Source of the DNA: Staphylococcus cohnii subsp. cohnii
GTDB taxonomy: Bacteria; Bacillota; Bacilli; Staphylococcales; Staphylococcaceae
Direction of reading: 5' to 3'
Assembly (NCBI RefSeq): GCF_002902365.1
Contig: NZ_PPQC01000046.1
Coordinates: 142,926 to 206,925 of the forward strand
Length of the DNA: 64,000 nucleotides
The notes below the pieces were generated by a model. The model was not told the origin of the DNA. It worked only from the letters and a program-made list of their open reading frames with translations, and did not search any database. Positions within the stretch are counted from its first letter, which is position 1; every line of letters starts with the position of its first letter. Shown here piece after piece: positions 19,287 to 27,030 of this stretch. The position numbers and the translations under genes are program-made.

Positions 19287-20285
19287 TTAATTAACACGAA
19301 GCTTACTATCACCAGTATATATTACCTCTAATGTTGCATCTAGCGCATCTACAATAAGATTTTTCACAGCTGCATCTGTATAAAAAGCAATATGTGGAGA
19401 TAGAATGACATCTTGTCGTTCTATTAATTCAACTAATATTGCATCATCTAATTGTGTATTGCGTTGATCACTTGGGAATAGCCCTTTCTCACCTTCATAA
19501 GTATCTAATGCCGCACCTAATAATTTTCCACTATTTAATGCATCTATAAGGGCTTTTGTATCAACAATCGTACCGCGCGCACAATTAATAAACACGGCAC
19601 CTGTTTTCATTTCTGTAAATACTGCCTCATTAAACAAATATGTATTTTCCTTTGTCGCTGGAATATGTACAGTTACAATATCTGCATCTTTAATTGCCTC
19701 ACTCATACTTTCTTTATATGTTAAATATGCTTCACATGAGACTTGAGGTTCAATATCATATGCTACTACTTCTGAACCAAAACCTTCTGCAAAAATTTTA
19801 CCTACAATAGAGCCAATACGACCTGTACCAATAACTGCAACTTTTAAATCTTTTATAGAACGTGACAAATTACTTGGTTGCCATCTAAAATCATATGCTG
19901 CAGTTTTATTTTGTATATCATTAAAATTTCTAATTAAATTTAATGCTTGAGACACAGTATATTCAGCGATAGAATTCGGAGAATAAGAAGGTACATTGGT
20001 TATAACTAGTTCATATTGCTTAGCTAAATCAAGATTATAACTATCAAAACCAGCACTTCTCTGAGCAATTTGCTTAATTCCATAATCATGTAATTTCTGA
20101 TACACTACTTCATCTAATTCAATTTGTTGTGACAATGATACTCCATCAAAACCTTTAACACGATCTACTGTTTCCGAAGATAATATGTCACTATCTAAAT
20201 CTACTTTCACTTGATTTTTTTCTGACCATTCATTAATAAAAGGGATATCTTCTTCTCTGACACCAAAAAGTTTAATGCTTTTCAT
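19287..20285 (-). CDS. D-2-hydroxyacid dehydrogenase (D-lactate dehydrogenase type)
   Basis: NADH-dependent reduction of a 2-oxo acid to a D-2-hydroxy acid; usually named Ddh/LdhD. The 332 residues show the NAD-binding loop VIGTGRIGSIVGKIFAEGF (about 150-168), the catalytic Arg in INCARGTIVDT, the Glu in DTYEGEKG, and the catalytic His in LSPHIAFYTDAAV. The gene is 15 bases behind the aminotransferase and lies under the same S-box riboswitch. This suggests a methionine-linked 2-oxo acid such as 4-methylthio-2-oxobutanoate as a possible substrate besides pyruvate, which is inference. AGGAGTGA precedes the ATG. Confidence 0.88.
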   Translation of the reverse strand: MKSIKLFGVREEDIPFINEWSEKNQVKVDLDSDILSSETVDRVKGFDGVSLSQQIELDEVVYQKLHDYGIKQIAQRSAGFDSYNLDLAKQYELVITNVPSYSPNSIAEYTVSQALNLIRNFNDIQNKTAAYDFRWQPSNLSRSIKDLKVAVIGTGRIGSIVGKIFAEGFGSEVVAYDIEPQVSCEAYLTYKESMSEAIKDADIVTVHIPATKENTYLFNEAVFTEMKTGAVFINCARGTIVDTKALIDALNSGKLLGAALDTYEGEKGLFPSDQRNTQLDDAILVELIERQDVILSPHIAFYTDAAVKNLIVDALDATLEVIYTGDSKLRVN

Positions 20286-20299
20286 TGATCATTTCACTC

Positions 20300-21463
20300 C
20301 TATTCTGCTTCATATAAATGTTTTAATGATTGAATGCGTTCTGCCGCTTCCATTAAGCTATCTTCATCCACTGCTAATGAAATACGTACATAGTCCTGCC
20401 CATGTTCACCAAATGGAATACCTGGCGCAACCAAAATGGACTTTTCTTTTAATAAATATGTTTCAAATGTTTCACCATCATAATATTTAGGTGTTTTTAA
20501 CCATAAAAATATGCCACCATTCATCGGTTCAAAAGGAATACTTGCTTCTTTCAATTTAGCTGTGAACTTATCTCTGCGGACTTTAAATATTTCATTTTGA
20601 CTCACAAGGAAATCATCATAATGATTTAAAGCAAATGTAGCCGCGTCTTGCAGTGCACCAAACATGCCAGCATGCGTATGTGTTTGATATTTTTTCAATG
20701 CTTGTATCATGTCTTTATTCCCTACAGCAAAACCAACTCTAAAACCTGACATATTATATCCTTTTGACAATGAAAATACTTCTATTGCTAGGTCTCTAGC
20801 ACCCTTTGATTGTAAAATACTTGGATTTTTATAATCAAAGCCAAATGCACTGTAAGCAAAATCATGAACAATTTTAGTTTTTGTGCCTTGAAATTGTGCA
20901 ATTGCTTTATCAAATACATCTTTTGTAGCAACTGAACCTGTAGGGTTATTTGGATAAGTTAGATAAACTAAGCGTGTATTCAATAAGACGTCTTTATCTA
21001 TCATATGCCATTGTGGTAAATAATAAGGTGGCTTTAACACAAGTGGTTGTGGCTTAGCATCTGCTAACAATACACCTGCTAAATAATCTGTATAACCTGG
21101 ATCGGGAAGTAGCACATTTTCACCCGGATTAACGATGCATGTAGGCAAAGCGACTAAGCCGTTTTTCGTACCATATAGAATACAAACTTCTTCATCCTTA
21201 TCTAATTCAACATCATATTGTCTTTTATAAAAATCGACGATTGCTTGTTTAAATGTTTCTTTCCCATGAAAAGCGACATATTTTTGATTTTCAGGTTTAT
21301 AGATGGCTTCTGCGTAGCAATCAAGGATACCTTTAGGCGTTGCGCCATCAGGTATACCGACAGCCATATTAATCAACGGTAATGGCCCAGGCTCTATTTT
21401 TCGTCCCATCGTTTTACCAAAGTAACTATCCGGAATTTGTGATAACCGATCTGATATTACCAT
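20300..21463 (-). CDS. class I/II PLP-dependent aminotransferase under S-box control
   Basis: 387-residue fold-type I aminotransferase. Visible features are NPGENVLLPDPGYTDY, TYPNNPTGSVAT (cofactor and substrate pocket), VHDFAYSAFGFD, the PLP-binding Lys in SLSKGYNMSGFRVGFAVG (near residue 233), and a C-terminal Arg in DYVRISLAV. AAGGAGG lies before the ATG. It is the first gene of a two-gene transcript with the D-hydroxyacid dehydrogenase, downstream of a SAM riboswitch. A role in methionine or 2-oxo-4-methylthiobutanoate metabolism is therefore likely, though the exact substrate is not shown by sequence. Confidence 0.87.
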   Translation of the reverse strand: MVISDRLSQIPDSYFGKTMGRKIEPGPLPLINMAVGIPDGATPKGILDCYAEAIYKPENQKYVAFHGKETFKQAIVDFYKRQYDVELDKDEEVCILYGTKNGLVALPTCIVNPGENVLLPDPGYTDYLAGVLLADAKPQPLVLKPPYYLPQWHMIDKDVLLNTRLVYLTYPNNPTGSVATKDVFDKAIAQFQGTKTKIVHDFAYSAFGFDYKNPSILQSKGARDLAIEVFSLSKGYNMSGFRVGFAVGNKDMIQALKKYQTHTHAGMFGALQDAATFALNHYDDFLVSQNEIFKVRRDKFTAKLKEASIPFEPMNGGIFLWLKTPKYYDGETFETYLLKEKSILVAPGIPFGEHGQDYVRISLAVDEDSLMEAAERIQSLKHLYEAE

Positions 21464-21480
21464 TAAAAGTCCTCCTTAAA

Positions 21481-21645
21481 ATAAAAAACTATATGCCTCA
21501 TAAGTGACATATAGCTCTCACATGACACTTATCTACCAAGTATTTCACTTGTTGAATGTAGCACAGTACTTATGATAATAGATAAGTCTGTTGCTGAAGT
21601 TTCAACGGGTCAAGTCCCTCCACTTCTCTGGATAAGTCACTTTAT
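21481..21645 (-). promoter_or_regulatory. S-box (SAM-I) riboswitch with terminator/antiterminator
   Basis: Read leftward from about 21640, the leader gives the S-box core: ACTTATC, CAGAGAAGTGGAGGGACT, then GACCCGTTGAAACTTCAGCA. The aptamer closes with GATAAGTG. An intrinsic terminator follows: CTATATG pairs with CATATAG and is followed by TTTTTT (21481-21515). The 3' strand of P1 (ATAAGTG, 21526-21532) is complementary to CACTTAT inside the terminator (21500-21506), giving the usual antiterminator switch. High SAM should stop transcription of the aminotransferase and dehydrogenase genes. Confidence 0.92.
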
Positions 21646-21764
21646 AATAAAATTAATATTAATTTTATCAGAATATTCTAACATGTCAATATAAAAAAAG
21701 AGTGACTCGCTTGAGTCACTCCTTATCTATATCACCAAACATAATTCGTTCAGTGCTATAGATT

Positions 21765-22505
21765 TTACCACCAACCGTGGTTTTTACGGAATTCTAACGC
21801 TGCTGCTTCAGAACCGTAACGTTGTTTAGCGTAGTTTAACATACCTTTAGTTTGATCAGCTACTGAACCAGTACCCCATGATTCCTTAGTTTGACCTAAG
21901 CCTCTATACCCTGCTGGGTTAACCGCATTTGGATTACCACTTGATTCAGGCATTACAATTGAATTCCACATAGCTTCTGATCCACCAGCAGCTAAGAATT
22001 GTGCTTTAACTGATCCACCAGTTGAAGCTGCAGATGCTTGAGCTGCTTTAAATGTTTGTGTAGCTGCACTTGTTTGTGCTGTTTTAACATTTGTAGTTGC
22101 TGAAGCTTTTGGTGCTTCTACTGCTGCTGGAGCAGTATATGATTGTTGTGAACGTACGTCACTTGCTGATTTTTCATTTGTATTGACACTTACTTCTGAG
22201 CTTACATCTTGTGTAGTATTAGGTGTTGAAGCTTGCGCACCAACTGCATGGTATTCCCATGACCATGTGTTACCGTCAGATGTAAAAGTAAACTGGTTAC
22301 CACCTAGTACAAAATTGTAGTTATATGCACCAGCATGTAATGGTTTTTGATCTAATTCAGCTGAACCATTTAATGCTAATTCTGCTAAATGTGCTTTGTC
22401 GATGTTTTGTTCTGAAGCGTGAGCTTGATTGTTGTCAGATGCTGCTGCATATCCTGTTACGCCTAATGCTACTGCTAATGATGAAGCTAAAATTGATTTT
22501 TTCAT
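21765..22505 (-). CDS. isaA: IsaA-type lytic transglycosylase, secreted
   Basis: Secreted peptidoglycan-cleaving enzyme. The 246 residues start with a signal peptide ([30 protein letters not shown], cut after AHA) nearly identical to that of S. aureus IsaA. Next come an N-terminal region ending [17 protein letters not shown], a Ser/Thr/Ala-rich linker (about 90-165), and a C-terminal transglycosylase domain with the catalytic Glu in [24 protein letters not shown]. It is closer to IsaA than to SceD by its C-terminus, but with an altered end (RKNHGWW). GGAGG lies before the ATG. A WalR box sits about 140 bases upstream. Confidence 0.88.
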   Translation of the reverse strand: MKKSILASSLAVALGVTGYAAASDNNQAHASEQNIDKAHLAELALNGSAELDQKPLHAGAYNYNFVLGGNQFTFTSDGNTWSWEYHAVGAQASTPNTTQDVSSEVSVNTNEKSASDVRSQQSYTAPAAVEAPKASATTNVKTAQTSAATQTFKAAQASAASTGGSVKAQFLAAGGSEAMWNSIVMPESSGNPNAVNPAGYRGLGQTKESWGTGSVADQTKGMLNYAKQRYGSEAAALEFRKNHGWW

Positions 22506-22642
22506 AATAAAATAAATCCTCCAAATTTAATTTTAATAAAATATATTTTCGATAATTTTTTTGTCGTATTTGCTAAAATTCTTTAAATTTTATGTTTTGT
22601 TTTTTGACCATAGTTAATATACCATATATTTTTATCAATTAT

Positions 22643-22659
22643 ATTACACTTACATAACA
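22643..22659 (-). promoter_or_regulatory. WalR box upstream of isaA
   Basis: On the - strand the sequence TGTTATGTAAGTGTAAT is an exact match to TGTWAH-N5-TGTWAH. It lies about 140 bases before the isaA start and in the isaA direction. WalKR control of isaA is established in S. aureus. Confidence 0.7.
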
Positions 22660-22834
22660 AAACTTTACAAAAAGCATTCTGATTTGTAACATTGCAATCT
22701 TTTGTAATTGCTTTATACAACATTCTCAAATAATCAATTTCACTTTTATGATTTATAATTGTTGATATTAAAGAATGATATCTCTTGAATTGCTTTATTT
22801 TTTATATAATCTGAAAAATTACAAACAATCTTAT

Positions 22835-22851
22835 TGTTACATAACTGTAAT
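22835..22851 (+). promoter_or_regulatory. second WalR-type box, opposite orientation
   Basis: TGTTACATAACTGTAAT is also an exact TGTWAH-N5-TGTWAH match, on the + strand, pointing away from isaA toward a terminator at 22912-22945 with no coding gene between. Chance occurrence in AT-rich DNA is possible. Confidence 0.4.
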
Positions 22852-22911
22852 AATATATTTCGATATATTATTTATATATTGGGGTCATACTTGCAAATTA
22901 TTTTGTACAAA

Positions 22912-22945
22912 ATTAAAAAGGCCTTTGATTTGAGGCCTTTTTAAT
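22912..22945. terminator. bidirectional rho-independent terminator
   Basis: A perfect 13-pair stem, ATTAAAAAGGCCT (22912-22924) with AGGCCTTTTTAAT (22933-22945), has an 8-base loop and a T-rich flank on the + side (CTTTTTAC). It is about 70 bases after the end of the leftward IIC-like gene and could also end a rightward transcript. Confidence 0.85.
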
Positions 22946-23017
22946 CTTTTTACTTATATATTGATAATGTGCATTTTTTAATATATTACAATAAGCAAAT
23001 CTATATCTTTGCTTATT

Positions 23018-24061
23018 TTATGCTAGGAACTTAAACACTTCTTTATCATATAATTTCAAAACTTTCATATAGAATATATGAATTAAGAAACCTATCATAA
23101 ACGGCACGACAAAAAATGCAATAAATACATATAATAGATTAATTAGTAATGGTGCTTCCATGTGTTTAAATGCGCTGATGGGGCCTACCAACCCAATAAT
23201 ACCAAAACCAGCAGATTCCTTGGTACCAGCAATACCTAATAAAGCACCAAAAAATCCAGTGATAATCGCATTGGTGAAGATGGGTAATAAAATGATAGGG
23301 TGTCGAACCATATTGGGAATCATCATTTTAACACCACCTAAAAATATTGTAATAGGTACGCCTGATCTATTGATTTTCATCGTACCTGCGACGAGAACAC
23401 CTTCACATGCTACAATGCCTAATGAGGCTGAACCTGCTGCTAAACCACTAATACCAATGGCAAGTGCTGTCGCCACTGTAGAAATTGGTGAAATGATTAT
23501 AAAACTAAAGACAAGTGCAATAAGCATTGACATAATTATGGGTTGTAATTCTGTAAACGTATTAACTAAGTTACCAATACCAGTCGTAATTAATTGTATG
23601 TATGGCAATAACGTCAAACCAATCAATCCTGAAATAACACCAACAATTGTCGGTAAAATAATCAATGTCAGACTACCAAAACGTTCACCGATTAGCAATA
23701 TTAAAAATACCGCAACTGCTGCTGTTATCATTGTATTAATCAAATCTCCCACGCCGGCAAGTACCCATACACCATCTTTAAATTGTGCAATACCACTTCC
23801 GACAAAAGCCGCACTAGCAACTACAGCAGTCGCTAATGGTGTTAAGCTAAAGCGCATTGCAATCAAAGCTCCTACCAATAGTGGAACTGTAAATTGAATA
23901 CCTAAAACAACCTGTAGTAAAGATTCAAAAACGGCATATTTCGGCGCTAAAAGTTTAAATACCTCCCCTAAAATAGCATTAGGTATGAGCCCAGCAACAA
24001 TTGCAATTGCTACGCCAGATAATACATTATTAATAAATTGTTTCGGACTTACTTTGATCAT
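23018..24061 (-). CDS. PTS IIC-like membrane protein (PTS_EIIC_2 family)
   Basis: 347-residue membrane protein with about nine hydrophobic segments, starting MIKVSPKQFINNVLSGVAIAIVAGLIPNAILGEV. It belongs to the stand-alone IIC group; no IIA or IIB domain is fused or adjacent. Family blocks are IISPISTVATALAIGISGLAAGSASLGIVACEG and GVPITIFLGGVKMMIPNMVRHPIILLP. Substrate unknown. GGAGG precedes the ATG. A CodY-like box with one mismatch lies 46 bases upstream, so repression in rich medium is possible. Confidence 0.8.
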   Translation of the reverse strand: MIKVSPKQFINNVLSGVAIAIVAGLIPNAILGEVFKLLAPKYAVFESLLQVVLGIQFTVPLLVGALIAMRFSLTPLATAVVASAAFVGSGIAQFKDGVWVLAGVGDLINTMITAAVAVFLILLIGERFGSLTLIILPTIVGVISGLIGLTLLPYIQLITTGIGNLVNTFTELQPIIMSMLIALVFSFIIISPISTVATALAIGISGLAAGSASLGIVACEGVLVAGTMKINRSGVPITIFLGGVKMMIPNMVRHPIILLPIFTNAIITGFFGALLGIAGTKESAGFGIIGLVGPISAFKHMEAPLLINLLYVFIAFFVVPFMIGFLIHIFYMKVLKLYDKEVFKFLA

Positions 24062-24107
24062 TGTGTGCCTCCTATGTTGTAATAAATAAAATATACCATA
24101 TTATCGC

Positions 24108-24122
24108 AATTTTCAGAATATT
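24108..24122 (-). promoter_or_regulatory. CodY-like box upstream of the IIC-like gene
   Basis: AATTTTCAGAATATT differs from AATTTTCWGAAAATT at one position and lies 46 bases before the start codon at 24061. Confidence 0.5.
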
Positions 24123-24365
24123 TATTTTTGTACACTCTCTATAAAAATACAGTTAATCATATCATTACAATTTCCAATTCATTCTTTATGTCTACTAAAC
24201 GCAAAAATTGCACAAAAAACGGATAGACGTCCATTTCTTTTTAATGAACTTATCTATCCATATACTTTCGTTGCTTTTTAAAATAATATTTAACAATAAC
24301 GTCGAAAGTAATTGTTATGTTCTATACGTACCGCTTGTTTGCTAAATATTATTGTTAAAACTACT
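24123..24365. other. intergenic region with nested inverted repeats
   Basis: AATAATATTTAACA (24282-24295) can pair with TGCTAAATATTATT (24340-24353), one mismatch, enclosing a shorter repeat (AACAATAAC with GTAATTGTT). GGATAGA at about 24222 can pair with TCTATCC near 24253. These probably end the leftward QueD-like transcript, although T-tracts are weak. No gene seen. Confidence 0.4.
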
Positions 24366-24797
24366 TTATTTTGCTTCCATTAATTCACGCGTCAATACGA
24401 GACCTTGCGTTGCATTCTCAAAAAATTCTAACTTTTGAAGTGTGTTTTTTTCTGGTAAGTGTTGCTCAAATTGTTCCCATATCCAAAAGGCAATGTTTTC
24501 GGCTGTTGTATTCATAGATGGTAATGTTTCATTAACCAGTTGACCATCCAAATAAGTTGCGATTTGTTTATTATATATTTTATCGACTTCATTAAAATCT
24601 AATGCCAATCCAGCATCGTTTATTTTAGATAAAATTTCAATATTGAACTTATAGTGTTGATTGGCTAAATCTTTGTGTGCTTTTTGACTAAAATATATGC
24701 GATTATCACAAGTAAATTCATAATAATTTTTAATAAGTACTGCATTACTACGATATTTAAATTGTTCAGGTGGTTGAACTTGATTAAAATTTGTCAT
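24366..24797 (-). CDS. QueD/6-pyruvoyl-tetrahydropterin synthase-like protein with degenerate active site
   Basis: 143 residues aligning with 6-carboxytetrahydropterin synthases (QueD): NRIYFSQKAH (zinc-ligand strand), HYKFNIEILSKIND, LDFNEVDKIYNKQI, YLDGQLVNETLP, NTTAENIAFWIWEQF. The order and length are right, but key residues are changed. The HGH zinc motif is reduced to a single His in NQHYKF, no Cys lies between the two zinc regions, and the catalytic His of LDHxxLN is Gly in LDGQLVN. The usual pterin reaction is therefore doubtful. No other queuosine gene is adjacent. AAAGGAG precedes the ATG. Confidence 0.65.
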   Translation of the reverse strand: MTNFNQVQPPEQFKYRSNAVLIKNYYEFTCDNRIYFSQKAHKDLANQHYKFNIEILSKINDAGLALDFNEVDKIYNKQIATYLDGQLVNETLPSMNTTAENIAFWIWEQFEQHLPEKNTLQKLEFFENATQGLVLTRELMEAK

Positions 24798-24929
24798 ATT
24801 AAAATCTCCTTTTCAACATTATATTTATTTATACCCTTTAAGTTAAAATATATGATTTCTAATGTTTTTAATATTACATTTTAGGCTATAGAAAAATAAT
24901 TGGAAGTATTAAGAGTAAAGGAGCTTTTT

Positions 24930-25283
24930 ATGACTATTCAAATACAACGCATTTATGAAAAACCACTTAAAGAAGGCGTACGTGTACTTGTAGACCGCGT
25001 TTGGCCACGAGGCATCTCAAAAGACCAAGCTAACTTGGATCATTGGCTAAAAAACATTGCACCAACATCTGAATTAAGAAAATGGTTTAATCACGATCCT
25101 CAACTTTACGCTGCATTTAAAGAAAAATACGAGAAAGAATTGCGTGAAAATAACGATCAAAAAGAAGCTTTTAATGAATTGAAAGATATTGTTGCTAACA
25201 GTAAACAAGATGTCATTTTGCTTTATGGTGCAAAAGATGAAAAACATAATCAAGCAGTTGTGCTACAACAATTATTACAATAA
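24930..25283 (+). CDS. DUF488 family protein
   Basis: 117 residues, MTIQIQRIYEKPLKEGVRVLVDRVWPRGISKDQANLDHWLKNIAPTSELRKWF..., ending DVILLYGAKDEKHNQAVVLQQLLQ. The VDRVWPRGI, WFNHDP and LLYGAKDEKHN blocks are diagnostic of the small DUF488 (YeaO-like) group; function unknown. AAAGGAG lies 7 bases before the ATG at 24930. It ends 9 bases before the DNA glycosylase gene, so the two are probably cotranscribed. Confidence 0.87.
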   Translation: MTIQIQRIYEKPLKEGVRVLVDRVWPRGISKDQANLDHWLKNIAPTSELRKWFNHDPQLYAAFKEKYEKELRENNDQKEAFNELKDIVANSKQDVILLYGAKDEKHNQAVVLQQLLQ

Positions 25284-25292
25284 GGTGTGAAT

Positions 25293-25961
25293 ATGATGGC
25301 TCAATGGCATATCGACATAAATGATTCACCTGTGCAGACACTCATGCACCAAGACGAGACCCTTGCAAAACTTATAAGACAAATCGGCAATGTAGAAATA
25401 ACACTGCGCGCTAATCTGCTAAAGTCATTAATTCGTTCTATCATTGGTCAGCAAATTACAAATACTGCTGCTTCAGCAATTTTCCAAAGATTTTCGGAAG
25501 CAATCCACAATCAATGGACTGTTGCATCGGTGGTAAATTTATCTGAAGCACAAATGAAACACATAGGTCTTTCTAAAACTAAAATAAACTATATTCAAAA
25601 TTTGCTAGCGCATATAGAGCAAAACAAACTTGATTTTACTCATTTACATGAATTAGATGATGAATCTGTAAAGCAAGTTTTAACACAGGTCAAAGGTATT
25701 GGTCGTTGGACATCAGAAATATTTTTAATATTTACCTTAAAACGTGACAATATACTGCCTATTTTTGATGTAGGTTTACAGAGAGCTGCTCAATGGCTTT
25801 ATCAAACTTCAAAAGCTGAAAGAAAAAAACAGCTCACTCTATGTGCACAACGATGGCATCCATATGCCTCATATGGGGCGTTTTATTTATGGGAAGCAAT
25901 TCATCAAAATTTATTAAATTACGACTCTATTGATTCACTTTTAGACGAATCATCTTCGTAA
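25293..25961 (+). CDS. DNA-3-methyladenine glycosylase (AlkA-like HhH-GPD)
   Basis: Removes alkylated bases from DNA in base excision repair. The 222 residues show the HhH-GPD fold: SLIRSIIGQQITNTAASAIFQRF, the hairpin VKGIGRWTSEIFLIF, and the catalytic Asp in LPIFDVGLQRAAQWL. No iron-sulfur Cys cluster, as expected for AlkA types. AAGGTG precedes two ATGs at 25293 and 25296; either may be the start. Confidence 0.85.
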   Translation: MMAQWHIDINDSPVQTLMHQDETLAKLIRQIGNVEITLRANLLKSLIRSIIGQQITNTAASAIFQRFSEAIHNQWTVASVVNLSEAQMKHIGLSKTKINYIQNLLAHIEQNKLDFTHLHELDDESVKQVLTQVKGIGRWTSEIFLIFTLKRDNILPIFDVGLQRAAQWLYQTSKAERKKQLTLCAQRWHPYASYGAFYLWEAIHQNLLNYDSIDSLLDESSS

Positions 25962-26081
25962 TACGTTGAGCTTAATATTTTAATTATAACTCAAATCATT
26001 CTATATTACGCTACGCTATCACTACGGTAACATCGTATTATTAGGATAAAGCGCGGATAGAATAATACATTTTCTCAACAA

Positions 26082-26657
26082 TTATTTCTTATACAGACTC
26101 TCTTCACCATTAGGTAACGATTCTATAAATTTTCTAGGGTTTTCCGCATATTCATTTCCAACGCCACCCTTCATTCTTTGGAAATGTAAATGCGGCCCTG
26201 AAGTTTGAGAACCAGTATTACCAGAAAGTGCAATGATTTTTCCAGCTTTAACTTTTTCACCAGGTTCCACCTTAAATTCATTTAAATGCATATACCATTG
26301 ATGATGTACACCATCTTCTTCCACAATCTGCACTACTTTGCCACCTAATTCATTTTCAAAAGTTCTGGTTACTTTACCATCTGTCGCTGCAGTTACTGGC
26401 GTGTTTTTAGCTATGCCATAATCAATGCCATAGTGTTTACCGTCGAAGTCATTATATTTATAATCACCAAAAGATTCAGTCTCTCTACTTATATTAAAAA
26501 TGCTTCTATCTGTCTTTCCACTATCTTTATTTCCATCATTTTGTTGTACTAAATTTTCTCTTACATATCGTTGTACAGTATCTATATTTGTTAATAATAG
26601 TATTAACGGTACTAATATAATAACTAATAATAATATCGTTTTAAATGTATTTTTCAC
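26082..26657 (-). CDS. membrane-anchored M23 family metallopeptidase
   Basis: 191 residues: one N-terminal membrane anchor (TFKTILLLVIILVPLILLLTNI), a short linker, and an M23 zinc endopeptidase domain (about 65-180) with HYGIDYG (zinc His and Asp) and GPHLHFQ. Such enzymes cut peptidoglycan cross-bridges outside the cell. I chose GTG at 26657 because AAAGGTGA lies 8 bases before it; the longer GTG start at 26669 would overlap that ribosome site. A perfect 22-base palindrome lies just upstream. Confidence 0.83.
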   Translation of the reverse strand: MKNTFKTILLLVIILVPLILLLTNIDTVQRYVRENLVQQNDGNKDSGKTDRSIFNISRETESFGDYKYNDFDGKHYGIDYGIAKNTPVTAATDGKVTRTFENELGGKVVQIVEEDGVHHQWYMHLNEFKVEPGEKVKAGKIIALSGNTGSQTSGPHLHFQRMKGGVGNEYAENPRKFIESLPNGEESLYKK

Positions 26658-26676
26658 TATCCGATTCACCTTTTAA

Positions 26677-26698
26677 ATTATGATATTAATATCATAAT
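26677..26698. repeat. 22-base perfect palindrome upstream of the M23 peptidase gene
   Basis: The 22 bases at 26677-26698 (half-site ATTATGATATT) are exactly self-complementary. It lies 19 bases before the proposed start, partly where a -10 element would be, so it could be an operator. I do not recognise it as a standard Fur, PerR, Zur or Rex box. Confidence 0.55.
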
Positions 26699-27030
26699 AA
26701 ATGCTTTTATCTGTATTTTGCTAATTATTCAACTTAAAATCATCTCATACTTTCGTATTAAATAACTGTAATGAAAATATTAAAACAACTTTAGCAATAC
26801 ATACTTACTCAATTCAAACACGAAAATTTGATATCATTCACACACAAAAAACGCCAATTTCTATATTGCTGCGCTAGAAATTGACGTTTATTATTAGTGA
26901 CAGATACTTATATTCCATACTTTTCTTTAATCGTATTAACAGAATTCAAAAAATTCATCCCTAAACTCTTACAAATGTTACAAATCAATATTTTCAAAAT
27001 TTAGAGAACAATGGCTATCCATAATTTAGC
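26699..27030. other. intergenic region between nucleoside hydrolase and M23 peptidase genes
   Basis: Holds the terminator at 26846-26890 and AT-rich sequence. No coding frame with a ribosome site and no further recognised motif. Confidence 0.4.
26846..26890 (-). terminator. terminator after the nucleoside hydrolase gene
   Basis: AACGCCAATTTCTA (26850-26863) pairs with TAGAAATTGACGTT (26875-26888), one mismatch; read leftward it is followed by TTTTTTG. Confidence 0.8.

Larger units (their letters stand above)
22506..23017. other. 512-base intergenic region upstream of isaA
   Basis: Contains two WalR-type boxes (22643 and 22835) in opposite orientations and the terminator at 22912-22945. No coding frame with a ribosome site was found. 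Long WalR-controlled leaders are common upstream of staphylococcal autolysin genes; whether a small RNA lies here is unknown. Confidence 0.5.

Noticed and set aside
23160-23897. 245-codon rightward open frame opposite the IIC-like gene
   Set aside because: It lies fully antisense to a convincing membrane-protein gene, has no ribosome site and a composition (Pro/Ile/Lys-rich) typical of antisense shadows.
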